From: Thaumarchaeota archaeon casp-thauma3
Lineage (GTDB): Archaea; Thermoproteota; Nitrososphaeria; Nitrososphaerales; Nitrosopumilaceae
Assembly (NCBI GenBank): GCA_001510275.1
Contig: LFEY01000001.1
Span: 1-41,658 of the forward strand
Reading direction: 5' to 3'
DNA: 41,658 nt
The notes under the pieces were generated by a model. That model was not told where the DNA came from. It searched no databases and saw only the letters and a list, made by a program, of their open reading frames with translations. Shown here one piece after another: positions 35,146 through 41,658 of the stretch. How positions within the stretch are numbered: the stretch's first letter is position 1; the number at the start of each line of letters is the position of its first letter. The position numbers and the translations under genes are program-made.

Positions 35146-36024
35146 TTATTTAGGTTCATTAATTTTTTTGATATATTCAATAATTCCTGTATAGTCTATT
35201 TCTCCAAATCCCTCTCTGATGGCATTTTCATACACTTCTTCTGCTTTTTTGATCATTGGGAGTTCAATTCCTAAAGATTTTGCAGCCCCTGTCATTGTAC
35301 TAATGTCTTTTTTTAAATTGGCAAGTGTGAATGTTGTATCATATTTGCCCTCAATCATATTGTATGCCTTTTTTTCACTCATTCCTGTTTTGAAATATGT
35401 AGAGTTTAAAATTTCAAGAAAAATTTTCGGATCAACATTTGATTTTTCAACAAGAGTAATTCCTTCTGATAATGCTAGTGCAAGCATGGTTATTTGCAGA
35501 TTCATGGCTAGTTTAACCGAATGAGCTACCCCACTTTCTCCTAGAAAAAACACTTTATTTGCAATCTTTTCAAAGACATCTTTACAATGATCAAAACTTT
35601 CTTTATTCCCTGATGCCATCATGACCAAATCTCCTGATATGGCAACATTTGGTCCTCCCATTACTGGTATGTCTAACTTGTGGATATTATATTCTTGAAA
35701 TTTTTTTGAAATATTTTTGGATTCTGATGGATCAATAGTACTCATATCTGCAACAATTAATTTTTCATGCTTTCCTTCTATGATTCCATCTTTTTCAAAT
35801 GAAATTTCTTTCACTGCATTTGCATCTTTTACAACTATAATTACTAATTCTGAATTTTCAGCAATTTCTTTTGGTGATGTTGCAACTTTAGCACCCTTTT
35901 CTTTTGTTTGTATTGTTTTTTCTTTTGTTCTATTGTATACTGTTACTTCAAAACCTGAATCTAGCAAATGTAATGCAACTGCATTTCCTAACATTCCAAG
36001 TCCAATAATTCCTACTCTTGTCAT
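35146..36024 (-). CDS. Beta-hydroxyacid dehydrogenase family (3-hydroxyisobutyrate dehydrogenase-like)
   Basis: This 292-aa enzyme has the N-terminal Rossmann motif GIIGLGMLGNAVALHLLDSGFEVTVYNRT, whose NRT end points to NADP(H), ADMSTIDPSESK, PVMGGPNVAISGDLVMMASG and the catalytic Lys in AHSVKLAMNLQI. The family reduces small semialdehydes or oxidises beta-hydroxyacids. In ammonia-oxidising archaea a succinic or malonic semialdehyde reductase is needed for carbon fixation, but I cannot say this is one. The unknown 128-aa gene is 27 bases upstream. Confidence 0.88.
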   Translation of the reverse strand: MTRVGIIGLGMLGNAVALHLLDSGFEVTVYNRTKEKTIQTKEKGAKVATSPKEIAENSELVIIVVKDANAVKEISFEKDGIIEGKHEKLIVADMSTIDPSESKNISKKFQEYNIHKLDIPVMGGPNVAISGDLVMMASGNKESFDHCKDVFEKIANKVFFLGESGVAHSVKLAMNLQITMLALALSEGITLVEKSNVDPKIFLEILNSTYFKTGMSEKKAYNMIEGKYDTTFTLANLKKDISTMTGAAKSLGIELPMIKKAEEVYENAIREGFGEIDYTGIIEYIKKINEPK

Positions 36025-36051
36025 TTTTATTTACTCCATAAAATTATGATT

Positions 36052-36438
36052 TTAATGTCGTTCTTCATTTTTAATTTCCCATTGATTGTTTCCAACTCTT
36101 GATACTGCAAATTCTAACTGTCCTATTGTTTTATCTCCTCTTTTGACTTTTGCATAATCAAATTTTTTCATTCTAAACACACTTTCTATTGGTTTGTATC
36201 CTCCTTCAATAACTTTTATCTTGAATCTTTTACTTGCTTTGATAATCAATTTTCTTGCAATTTGAACATCTCCAATCCATGAAAACATTTCAAAATCTCC
36301 AAAATTTTTGGTAGAGACATTATATCCGTACAGTCTTGCTTCAAGTTTTGTACCTTGAGATTTTGATTGTTCATTTAGCCATACAATAACTTCTTCTCCA
36401 TGATCTTTCTCAATTCCAAAGGTTTCTGAAATTCCCAT
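36052..36438 (-). CDS. 128-aa soluble protein, unknown
   Basis: The protein begins MGISETFGIEKDHGEEVIVWLNE and is mixed alpha/beta, with a helix ARKLIIKASKRFKIKVIE and a basic middle (FRMKKFDYAKVKRGDK). No family motif is recognised. It heads a minus-strand run with the beta-hydroxyacid dehydrogenase and SDR. Codon use looks normal. Confidence 0.65.
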   Translation of the reverse strand: MGISETFGIEKDHGEEVIVWLNEQSKSQGTKLEARLYGYNVSTKNFGDFEMFSWIGDVQIARKLIIKASKRFKIKVIEGGYKPIESVFRMKKFDYAKVKRGDKTIGQLEFAVSRVGNNQWEIKNEERH

Positions 36439-36521
36439 CTATCATAATTTACTATATCAAACCATAATAATCATTTTCAAATCAGTGTTAAACTAAAATA
36501 CTGATTTGACTCTGAAATTTC

Positions 36522-36890
36522 ATGCTTACCATTGATTGCAGAGATGTTTTATCAATAAAAAATGAATTACTCGTTTATGTCTCAGACCAAGCAGCAGCTA
36601 TTCCTACTCTAAAACATCATCAATTCACTCTTTCTACTTTAGATGATGATGAAACAATTGATACTAATACAGTTATTACTTCAATCAAAGAATTTTTGGA
36701 TTCAATTGGAGAAGGCCGTAATTTTGCTGTAATATCTAATAATGAAACTATAAGAATAAAATCCATTTCTGGTAAAATTATAGAAAGAGATACTGTACAG
36801 CAATCTGAAATGTTTTCATGTACCCACTGTGGATTTGTAACAAGATATGAAGTTGAACTTAATACTCACATGCGAATACATTATCTTTAA
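36522..36890 (+). CDS. 122-aa protein with C-terminal C2H2 zinc finger
   Basis: The last 26 residues form a single classical C2H2 finger, FSCTHCGFVTRYEVELNTHMRIHYL, spacing C-x2-C-x12-H-x3-H. The first ~95 residues are an alpha/beta domain (LTIDCRDVLSIKNELLVYVS, TNTVITSIKEFLDSIGEGRNFAVISNNET). C2H2 fingers are rare in archaea; a single one usually cannot bind DNA alone, so protein binding is also possible. Function unknown. Confidence 0.75.
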   Translation: MLTIDCRDVLSIKNELLVYVSDQAAAIPTLKHHQFTLSTLDDDETIDTNTVITSIKEFLDSIGEGRNFAVISNNETIRIKSISGKIIERDTVQQSEMFSCTHCGFVTRYEVELNTHMRIHYL

Positions 36891-36996
36891 ATTCATTTAA
36901 AAATTTTATTTTCTTTATTTTTTAATATTTCACACTAATAGCCCAAAAGGCTCTGTTATGATGTTCTGTATTTTTTATATGCTGATTTTTAACAGG

Positions 36997-37008
36997 ATCT
37001 TTATAAGC
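36997..37008 (+). promoter_or_regulatory. TATA box of the small C2H2 gene
   Basis: The element tttataag (36999-37006) is centred about 26 bases upstream of the GTG at 37029, which supports a leaderless transcript starting at that codon. Confidence 0.5.
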
Positions 37009-37028
37009 ACTAATCACAGAAATTGATT

Positions 37029-37226
37029 GTGAAAAAACTATCAAAACATAACATAACAAAGGTTTATTGTGAAAAATGTGATTTGATTTTTGAATCCCGA
37101 GAAAAATTTCAAAAGCATTTTGATAACCATTCATCAAGTGTTACTTGTGAGGTATGTCCAATTGATACTGTAATCTCAAAGTTTGTAAATTTGTTTAAAC
37201 AAAATCCTTCCCGTAATTTGGAATAA
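37029..37226 (+). CDS. 65-aa C2H2 zinc-finger protein
   Basis: This small protein contains YCEKCDLIFESREKFQKHFDNH, a C-x2-C-x12-H-x4-H type finger, followed by a second CxxC (CEVC) and a short hydrophobic helix (VISKFVNLF). I take the GTG at 37029, aligned with a TATA box 26 bases upstream; the frame also allows TTG at 37023. It precedes the DsbA-like gene by 32 bases on the same strand, so it may belong to that transcript. Confidence 0.7.
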   Translation: MKKLSKHNITKVYCEKCDLIFESREKFQKHFDNHSSSVTCEVCPIDTVISKFVNLFKQNPSRNLE

Positions 37227-37258
37227 GTTTTTTTAACTGATTTTTACTGTTTTAGTTT

Positions 37259-37915
37259 ATGAATAAAAAAGGCGTAATTATAGGCGTCATTATCGTAGCA
37301 ATTATTGTTGGAATAATTGCATCATATTCATCAACTTCTCTTGAAACTGTAAATCTTGACATGGGGCGAACACATGGTTCTATTTCTACGGCTATGGGCT
37401 CACCAATTTTAGGTGATCCTTCTGCTCCAATTACTATTGTTGAATTTGGTGATTATCAATGTCATCAATGCAATAACTGGTTTCATAATACAAAACCTGC
37501 AATAACTCGCGATTATATTGAAACTGGAAAAGTAAATCTAGTTTTTGTTGATTTAGCATTTTTAGGTAAAGATTCTCCAAAGGCTGCTCAATCATCTTAT
37601 TGTGCTGAAGATCAAGGAATGTACTGGGAATATCATGATCTTCTTTACAATTCTCAAGAACCAAAAATTGATGGCGGTTGGGCAAATTCTGAAAGACTCA
37701 AAGCTTTTGCATTTAGCTTAGGTCTTGATATGGAATTGTTTGAAAGTTGTCTTGATTCTGAAAAATATTCAAAACGTGTACAGTATAACATACAACAAGC
37801 CAGAGAAAATGGTGTAAGTGGCACCCCTGGGTTCTTTATTGTAAGTTCTAATGGACAACAACAACTTAGTGGAGCACAACCTTTTTCAGTCTTTAAACAA
37901 ATATTGGATCTATAA
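37259..37915 (+). CDS. DsbA/thioredoxin-fold disulfide oxidoreductase, membrane-anchored
   Basis: This 218-aa protein has an N-terminal membrane helix (residues 5-24), then a DsbA-type thioredoxin fold: ITIVEFGDYQCHQCNNWFHNTKPAI with active-site C68-H-Q-C71, a helical insert with Cys pairs (SSYCAEDQGMYWEYHDLL, FESCLD), and the cis-Pro loop VSGTPGFFIV. It catalyses disulfide formation or isomerisation outside the membrane. The 4-TM gene starts four bases after its stop and may reoxidise it. Confidence 0.92.
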   Translation: MNKKGVIIGVIIVAIIVGIIASYSSTSLETVNLDMGRTHGSISTAMGSPILGDPSAPITIVEFGDYQCHQCNNWFHNTKPAITRDYIETGKVNLVFVDLAFLGKDSPKAAQSSYCAEDQGMYWEYHDLLYNSQEPKIDGGWANSERLKAFAFSLGLDMELFESCLDSEKYSKRVQYNIQQARENGVSGTPGFFIVSSNGQQQLSGAQPFSVFKQILDL

Positions 37916-37919
37916 TCTA

Positions 37920-38399
37920 ATGGTACAAACAATCAAACTTGTATATTCTAATTTCAAATATCTAGTCTTATCATTTATAATTTTTACATCCATGATGATT
38001 GGGTTGTTGATATTATCTGAATATATTTTTCTAGAACCTTATATCGTTAGTCATCTTCCATCTGGAAGTGAGTTTGGATTTATCCTTATTGTGGTGATTT
38101 CAGCATTATCTGCATTAGTTATTCCAATGAATATATTTCGAATAAAAATCCTTAAAAGTTCAAAACAAAAAATGGGTGGGGGAATATTTGGTTCAGTTAT
38201 TGGTACTGTAGCTGGTGCATGTAGCTGTGGACCTGTTGGATTTGCAATAATCTCTACCTTTGGTTCTGTGGGGGCTACTGCAACTGCATTTCTTACAAAT
38301 TATGAAACTCCAATTAGAATAATTGCAATTGCAATTCTAGTTGTTACATATTTTACAACTGTAAAATCCCTCAAAGTTGAATGTAAGATTAATCCTTGA
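37920..38399 (+). CDS. Four-helix membrane protein with CSC motif, possible DsbA partner
   Basis: This 159-aa protein starts at ATG 37920. Four hydrophobic segments are visible (about 14-36, 52-74, 89-112 and 128-146). The third holds GTVAGACSCGPVGFAIISTFG, a CxC pair in the membrane region; a further Cys lies near the C-terminus (VECKINP). It is coupled to the DsbA-like gene (4-bp gap). It is not a recognisable DsbB or VKOR, which use CxxC pairs in loops. A redox partner or chaperone for DsbA is the inference from context. Confidence 0.7.
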   Translation: MVQTIKLVYSNFKYLVLSFIIFTSMMIGLLILSEYIFLEPYIVSHLPSGSEFGFILIVVISALSALVIPMNIFRIKILKSSKQKMGGGIFGSVIGTVAGACSCGPVGFAIISTFGSVGATATAFLTNYETPIRIIAIAILVVTYFTTVKSLKVECKINP

Positions 38400-38478
38400 C
38401 CTTAATGCATTAGAAATCACCAATTAGGTAAATTTTTGTAACCTTGGAATGTATCTTTGAGTCATTTGAACTAGTAAT

Positions 38479-38556
38479 GTGACATTCATTTATGTTCCAA
38501 TTAGGCCTAGTAGAAGAGATCCAGAAGCTGATGAAATCGAAGATTCAGAAGATTAG
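38479..38556 (+). CDS. Possible 25-aa acidic peptide
   Basis: A GTG-started frame encodes MTFIYVPIRPSRRDPEADEI and a short acidic end. It lies in a 247-base stretch without other genes between the 4-TM gene and the archaeosortase. The charged, non-random end hints at a coding remnant or microprotein, but the length gives little support. Confidence 0.2.
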   Translation: MTFIYVPIRPSRRDPEADEIEDSED

Positions 38557-38646
38557 CATCTTTTCTAAATTTGTATTATTACCTTAGTGGATTTTCAAAC
38601 CTTGTAAAGTTGAGATATTTATTTGCCATTTTTTAGGTTAAACATA

Positions 38647-39564
38647 ATGCAGAATTGGAATCTTATAATTGGAATTTTGATCATTGCCAGCCCAATTCTT
38701 TTTGCAATGGCTGCATATCCTGATTCTATATCTTTGAGTTGGAATGAAGGACGAGGTGGTTATCTTTTTGGACTAGTCTTTATAGTAGCTGAACTAATTG
38801 GGCTTAAAATTATCATTTCAAAAAAACGATTAGTTGCAGTAATTCCTCTATCGACACTCACCATTTTGTATCTAATTTCATTAGAACATGGATTAAGAGA
38901 TTACATTATTGAATCTGCAGAACAATTTGATGTACAACTAATCTTTTCTTGGACCTGGATGTGGGACTTTATCGTAATGGCGATTTTTATTGTTGTAGGA
39001 TTAAGTATATTTTTTGGAAAACGATGGATTAGAATTGCACCTGCAGGACCTATCTTTCTAACTGGAACTGCAATAATTCTTTCACTTGATGCGTTTTTCC
39101 CATATGACACTCTTGGTCCATTACAGTACATTGTTCCATACTTTGTTCAAGCAAATGTTTGGTTAGTTACCCTATTTGATCTTGGAACTGCAGTAGCTAA
39201 AGACAATGTGATGTTCTTACGTGGTGATCATGGTTCAATGGCTTTACAAGTATTTTGGCCATCTGCAGGTGTTCATAGTATCATTATCTTCTCTTTGGTA
39301 ATTGGGGCATTCATGTTAAAGATGAACATTCCTCGACGTAGAAAAGTTGTGTATTTTGTTTTAGGAATTATTGGTACAATTATTGTTAATTTAATTAGAA
39401 TTTTTTCATTATCATGGTATGCCCTAAAAGTCACTACAGATCCTGAGGCATGGCAGGCATATCACGAAATTGCAGGTGAAATTATGTTCTTACCGTGGCT
39501 ATTTGCATTCATTTTAGTTGTTATAATAATAGAATCTAGGCGTCTCAAGAAACTAGAGAAATAA
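38647..39564 (+). CDS. Archaeosortase/exosortase-family protein with Ser in place of catalytic Cys
   Basis: This 305-aa protein (ATG 38647; an upstream TTG at 38623 is less likely) has about eight membrane helices. The family active-site regions are PSAGVHS at residues 205-211 (where other members read CSG-x-R-S), NLIRIF with Arg251, and HEIAGEIMFLPW with His273. The whole protein contains no cysteine, so Ser206 is the likely nucleophile. Archaeosortases cut or modify proteins with a C-terminal signal, helix and basic tail. Thaumarchaeal members are known to pair with PEFG-type tails. One candidate substrate is in this window (20699-23155). Confidence 0.85.
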   Translation: MQNWNLIIGILIIASPILFAMAAYPDSISLSWNEGRGGYLFGLVFIVAELIGLKIIISKKRLVAVIPLSTLTILYLISLEHGLRDYIIESAEQFDVQLIFSWTWMWDFIVMAIFIVVGLSIFFGKRWIRIAPAGPIFLTGTAIILSLDAFFPYDTLGPLQYIVPYFVQANVWLVTLFDLGTAVAKDNVMFLRGDHGSMALQVFWPSAGVHSIIIFSLVIGAFMLKMNIPRRRKVVYFVLGIIGTIIVNLIRIFSLSWYALKVTTDPEAWQAYHEIAGEIMFLPWLFAFILVVIIIESRRLKKLEK

Positions 39565-39576
39565 TCCAAAACGCTC

Positions 39577-40671
39577 TTAGAAATAATTTGTAATGTCGCT
39601 TTGCCCTTGAACTTCTGAAAGTTCGGTAACTTTAACCCCTAATCTTCTAATTGTAATCGTTTGATTTTCTAGTGCTTCTTTTAGTAATTGGGTAGCGTTT
39701 TTCTGCAGTTCATTGAGATTTAGAGTTGGGTTTCTTAGCATTCTTGATTTTGATTTGTTTGATAAATCTGACTGAACAAAGTGTATTCCAATTGATTTGA
39801 ACATTCGATTATTTTTCTTAACAACATCATGTACTTCTTTGCATAATTCTGTTAGATTTTCAGATAAAAATTGATAATCTTTTGAATCTTTTTTCAAAGT
39901 CATAATTTTACTATATTGTATTCTGGCTTCTCTTTCTTTAACTGGTTCATTGTATATCCCCCTTACTGCATTGTAGATGTAAGTTCCACTCTTTCTACCA
40001 AATTCTTTGTTCAGAGTAAAAACATCTAATTTTTTAATATCTTGAATTGTTTCTAGATTCATTTCTGAAAATCGCTTTTCACTCTTTTTTCCAATTCCTG
40101 GTATTACTCTGATTTTTAATGGTTCTAAAAATGCATCAATCTTATTTGGTTCTACAACTGTAAGGCCATCTGGTTTTTTAAAATCTGATGCTATTTTTGA
40201 AATTAACTTGTTTGGTGAAATTCCTATGGAACAACTAAGTTTTATCTTATCTCTGATTGAATTTTTAATTTGTTGAGCAAGATGACTTGCATTTTTATAA
40301 TTTGCTTCAACTCTTTTTGTTACATCTAAATATGCTTCATCTCTTCCAACATATTCAAAAATATCTGCATTGTTTTTTATTATCTCCATTGCCTTTTCAG
40401 ACATCTCTGTATAGTAATCAAAATCTACAGGTAAGAAAACTGCATCTTTTCTTTCTTCAAGTCTTTTTTTTGCAAAACTTATGGGTATTCCTGATTTAGC
40501 TCCATATTTTCTTGCAGTATAATTTGCTGTGGCAACAGCACCACTGTCTCCCCCTCTATCTGAAAAGACACAAACACATACGGGTTTTGATCTTAATTCA
40601 GGAGATCTGACCTCTTCACATTGAGCATAAAAATAATCAAAATCTATGTGGAAAACTATTCTTGTTTCCAA
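39577..40671 (-). CDS. dinB: Y-family DNA polymerase IV (Dpo4/DinB)
   Basis: This 364-aa lesion-bypass polymerase has HIDFDYFYAQCEE (catalytic Asp10), YTARKYGAKSGIP, and GRDEAYLDV (Asp111, Glu112). The thumb has PGIGKKSEKRF and the little-finger domain follows (about 240-340). The C-terminus QSDITNYF (357-364) fits the PCNA-binding PIP box Q-x2-[ILM]-x2-[FY]-[FY]. It copies past DNA damage when bound to the sliding clamp. It is convergent with the archaeosortase (12-bp gap). Confidence 0.96.
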   Translation of the reverse strand: METRIVFHIDFDYFYAQCEEVRSPELRSKPVCVCVFSDRGGDSGAVATANYTARKYGAKSGIPISFAKKRLEERKDAVFLPVDFDYYTEMSEKAMEIIKNNADIFEYVGRDEAYLDVTKRVEANYKNASHLAQQIKNSIRDKIKLSCSIGISPNKLISKIASDFKKPDGLTVVEPNKIDAFLEPLKIRVIPGIGKKSEKRFSEMNLETIQDIKKLDVFTLNKEFGRKSGTYIYNAVRGIYNEPVKEREARIQYSKIMTLKKDSKDYQFLSENLTELCKEVHDVVKKNNRMFKSIGIHFVQSDLSNKSKSRMLRNPTLNLNELQKNATQLLKEALENQTITIRRLGVKVTELSEVQGQSDITNYF

Positions 40672-40849
40672 TAACTTTCTGAATTCTTTTGATTATTACT
40701 ATATTGTGTATTCATCTAGATATCTATGAGTAACCTTGTGTATTTGATTTGTTAATGTGTTGAACTTACACTTTGAAGTGAATCTTAAATTATTCCCAAA
40801 AATGATTCAAGTCTCTACAGATTGGAATCTAGAATAACTCTTTTGTAAC

Positions 40850-40984
40850 ATGAGTGCGAAAAGAATAATGTTGGAGAATTCCACAGAAAAGAAACAGTTC
40901 TGTAGCTATTGCCCTGAAAACAAATGCCTGTTGGATTGTAAAATTTGTAATCCAAATGACAAACACAAGTGTAATTGTGATTAA
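40850..40984 (+). CDS. 44-aa Cys-rich small protein
   Basis: The frame reads MSAKRIMLENSTEKKQ followed by FCSYCPENKCLLDCKICN and HKCNCD. Seven of the last 27 residues are Cys, spaced CxxC-x4-C-x3-CxxC-x7-CxC. This looks like a metal- or Fe-S-binding miniprotein, metallothionein-like or a zinc knuckle. It has its own ATG and stop and no overlapping gene. It is one of several Cys-rich small proteins in the window. Confidence 0.55.
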   Translation: MSAKRIMLENSTEKKQFCSYCPENKCLLDCKICNPNDKHKCNCD

Positions 40985-41216
40985 CAACTAGTCATCTCAT
41001 ATTATAATAAAATGCAGAAGCAAAGTTAGGAAAGTGTGTCTAATGGCAGAAAATGAAATTTAGATTTTAAAATAATTCATGTCTATCTGCGTCCATTTCT
41101 ATCCCCAATTTGGTGGCTGAATCCCTGTGGAGTTGAACCTGAAATATTAACCTTATAAAAAATACTGACGAATAAAGACCTTCAGCATCTAAATACTAAA
41201 CAACATCACTGGTTTC
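40985..41216. other. Gene-free stretch
   Basis: No frame of convincing length exists in these 232 bases on either strand. It includes ggtggctgaatccctgtgga, which is more GC-rich than the surroundings, with weak self-complementarity (ggt...acc), and an AT-rich part before 41217 that may hold the promoter of the next gene. No RNA gene is recognised. Confidence 0.4.
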
Positions 41217-41465
41217 ATGGATTATCCTGTATCTGTAGATGAAAATGGCCTAAATTTAAAACCCGAGAAAATGGAAAAAGAAAAACTCTACCATTGTATA
41301 TTTAAAAACAAGGCAATTTTGATTTTCAAAGATTCACAAGACGTCTTAAATTGTTATGAAATTGAACAAGAGGATCTAGTAGAGCAAATTACAAAATGTA
41401 CTAATGATGATGAACTTGAAAAATTATTTGAAGACTATCTTCAAGGACAAGACCTTAAAAATTAA
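41217..41465 (+). CDS. 82-aa acidic protein, unknown
   Basis: The protein begins MDYPVSVDENGLNLKPEKM, has a strand-rich middle (LYHCIFKNKAILIFKD) and an acidic helical C-terminus (VEQITKCTNDDELEKLFEDYL). No motif recognised. It starts with ATG and is followed 40 bases later by the Pro/Glu repeat gene on the same strand. Confidence 0.6.
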   Translation: MDYPVSVDENGLNLKPEKMEKEKLYHCIFKNKAILIFKDSQDVLNCYEIEQEDLVEQITKCTNDDELEKLFEDYLQGQDLKN

Positions 41466-41505
41466 TAAAAGCGAGTAAAAACTTCATTATAAAAGGAATT
41501 AAAAA

Positions 41506-41658
41506 TTGAGTGACCCTAAAAAATCAAAAGATGCAGAAGACATTTTATCTGAATTTGATTCTCGAACTAAACCTGAACCAACACCAGAACCTGAACCAAC
41601 ACCAGAACCTGAACCAACACCAGAACCTGAACCAACACCAGAACCTGAACCAACACCA
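41506..41658 (+). CDS. Pro/Glu/Thr repeat protein, cut at window edge
   Basis: The frame begins at a TTG about 10 bases after a GGAAT that could act as a weak ribosome site, reading MSDPKKSKDAEDILSEFDSR followed by repeats of the six-residue unit PEPEPT. The stop is beyond the edge. Such acidic Pro-rich repeats usually make an extended spacer, either linking an N-terminal peptide to a later domain or spanning the cell envelope; with no signal peptide here the cytosolic linker is more likely. What follows is unknown. Confidence 0.65.
   Translation, partial: MSDPKKSKDAEDILSEFDSRTKPEPTPEPEPTPEPEPTPEPEPTPEPEPTP
41569..41658 (+). repeat. 18-bp tandem repeat encoding PEPEPT
   Basis: From about 41569 the unit cctgaaccaacaccagaa repeats every 18 bases, nearly without change, to the right edge. 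It is in frame with the gene that starts at 41506 and codes for the six-residue unit PEPTPE/PEPEPT. The array runs off the end, so its length is unknown. Confidence 0.95.

Noticed and set aside
37920-38399. Naming the 4-TM protein DsbB or VKOR
   Set aside because: It lacks the loop CxxC pairs and other marks of both families; only the context suggests a redox role.
38647-39564. Treating the archaeosortase as a dead pseudogene
   Set aside because: The frame is intact and the Arg and His motifs are kept; only the Cys is replaced by Ser.
41569-41658. CRISPR-like direct repeats at the right edge
   Set aside because: The unit is 18 bp with no spacers and is in frame with a gene, so it is a coding tandem repeat.

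Overview
The window is AT-rich archaeal DNA, most probably from an ammonia-oxidising thaumarchaeon (Nitrososphaerota) close to Nitrosopumilus or Nitrosarchaeum. The evidence is archaeal transcription and translation genes (TBP, TFB, aIF1, Sec61 beta, type II methionine aminopeptidase, archaeal RNase P RNA, tRNA-Pro), coenzyme F420 genes (cofG, cofH, cofC, cofD), archaeal families DUF1512 and DUF2070, a geranylgeranyl-reductase-family flavoprotein, and a Cys-less archaeosortase of the kind found in Thaumarchaeota. Many genes start with GTG or TTG, often about 25 bases after a TATA-like box and without a Shine-Dalgarno site, which fits leaderless transcription. The sequence begins and ends inside short tandem repeats within coding regions, so it is probably a whole assembly contig broken at repeats.

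Layout. 1-2.4 kb: a Lys/Ala-rich repeat protein (cut), a small membrane protein, a CPA2 cation/proton antiporter divergent from a universal stress protein. 2.5-4.8 kb: a minus-strand run with purM, a PAC2-family protein and a winged-helix regulator. 4.9-9.7 kb: a CaCA-type antiporter, then a tight cofG-cofH-tldE/pmbA operon. 9.7-12.5 kb: an HtrA-type protease, a GT2 glycosyltransferase and an SRPBCC protein. 12.5-13.8 kb: a strongly structured 77-nt element, a 71-aa protein of unknown function, a CsaA-like tRNA-binding protein and TBP. 14-16.7 kb: DUF1512 with an overlapping 59-aa CxxC protein, MAP2, tRNA-Pro(TGG), a zinc-ribbon membrane protein. 16.9-23.2 kb: two large exported proteins (a lamin-tail/Ig-repeat protein and an SBP_bac_5 protein with a C-terminal anchor) flanking Tsr3. 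23.2-28.5 kb: an Mrr-like nuclease, DUF2070, Sec61 beta, a p27-type zinc protein, aIF1, a CPBP protease and TFB. 28.6-31.6 kb: cofC-cofD and a secreted/membrane protein with a Cys-rich tail. 31.6-36.4 kb: RNase P RNA, a methyltransferase, a GGR-family flavoprotein, small proteins, an SDR and a beta-hydroxyacid dehydrogenase. 36.5-41.6 kb: two C2H2-finger proteins, a DsbA-like protein with a 4-TM partner, the Ser-type archaeosortase, DNA polymerase IV with a PIP box, a 44-aa Cys-rich protein, an 82-aa acidic protein and a Pro/Glu-rich repeat protein (cut).

The most interesting threads are: (1) a completely cysteine-free archaeosortase together with an exported protein whose C-terminus resembles a sorting signal (SEYG, hydrophobic helix, KKRR); (2) a DsbA-like protein co-directional with a 4-TM protein carrying a CSC motif; (3) an undescribed 77-nt extended-hairpin RNA candidate behind a TATA box; and (4) several small Cys-rich or zinc-finger proteins. 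No mobile element, CRISPR array or phage region was seen. All functions are assigned by reading sequence motifs; no database search was run.
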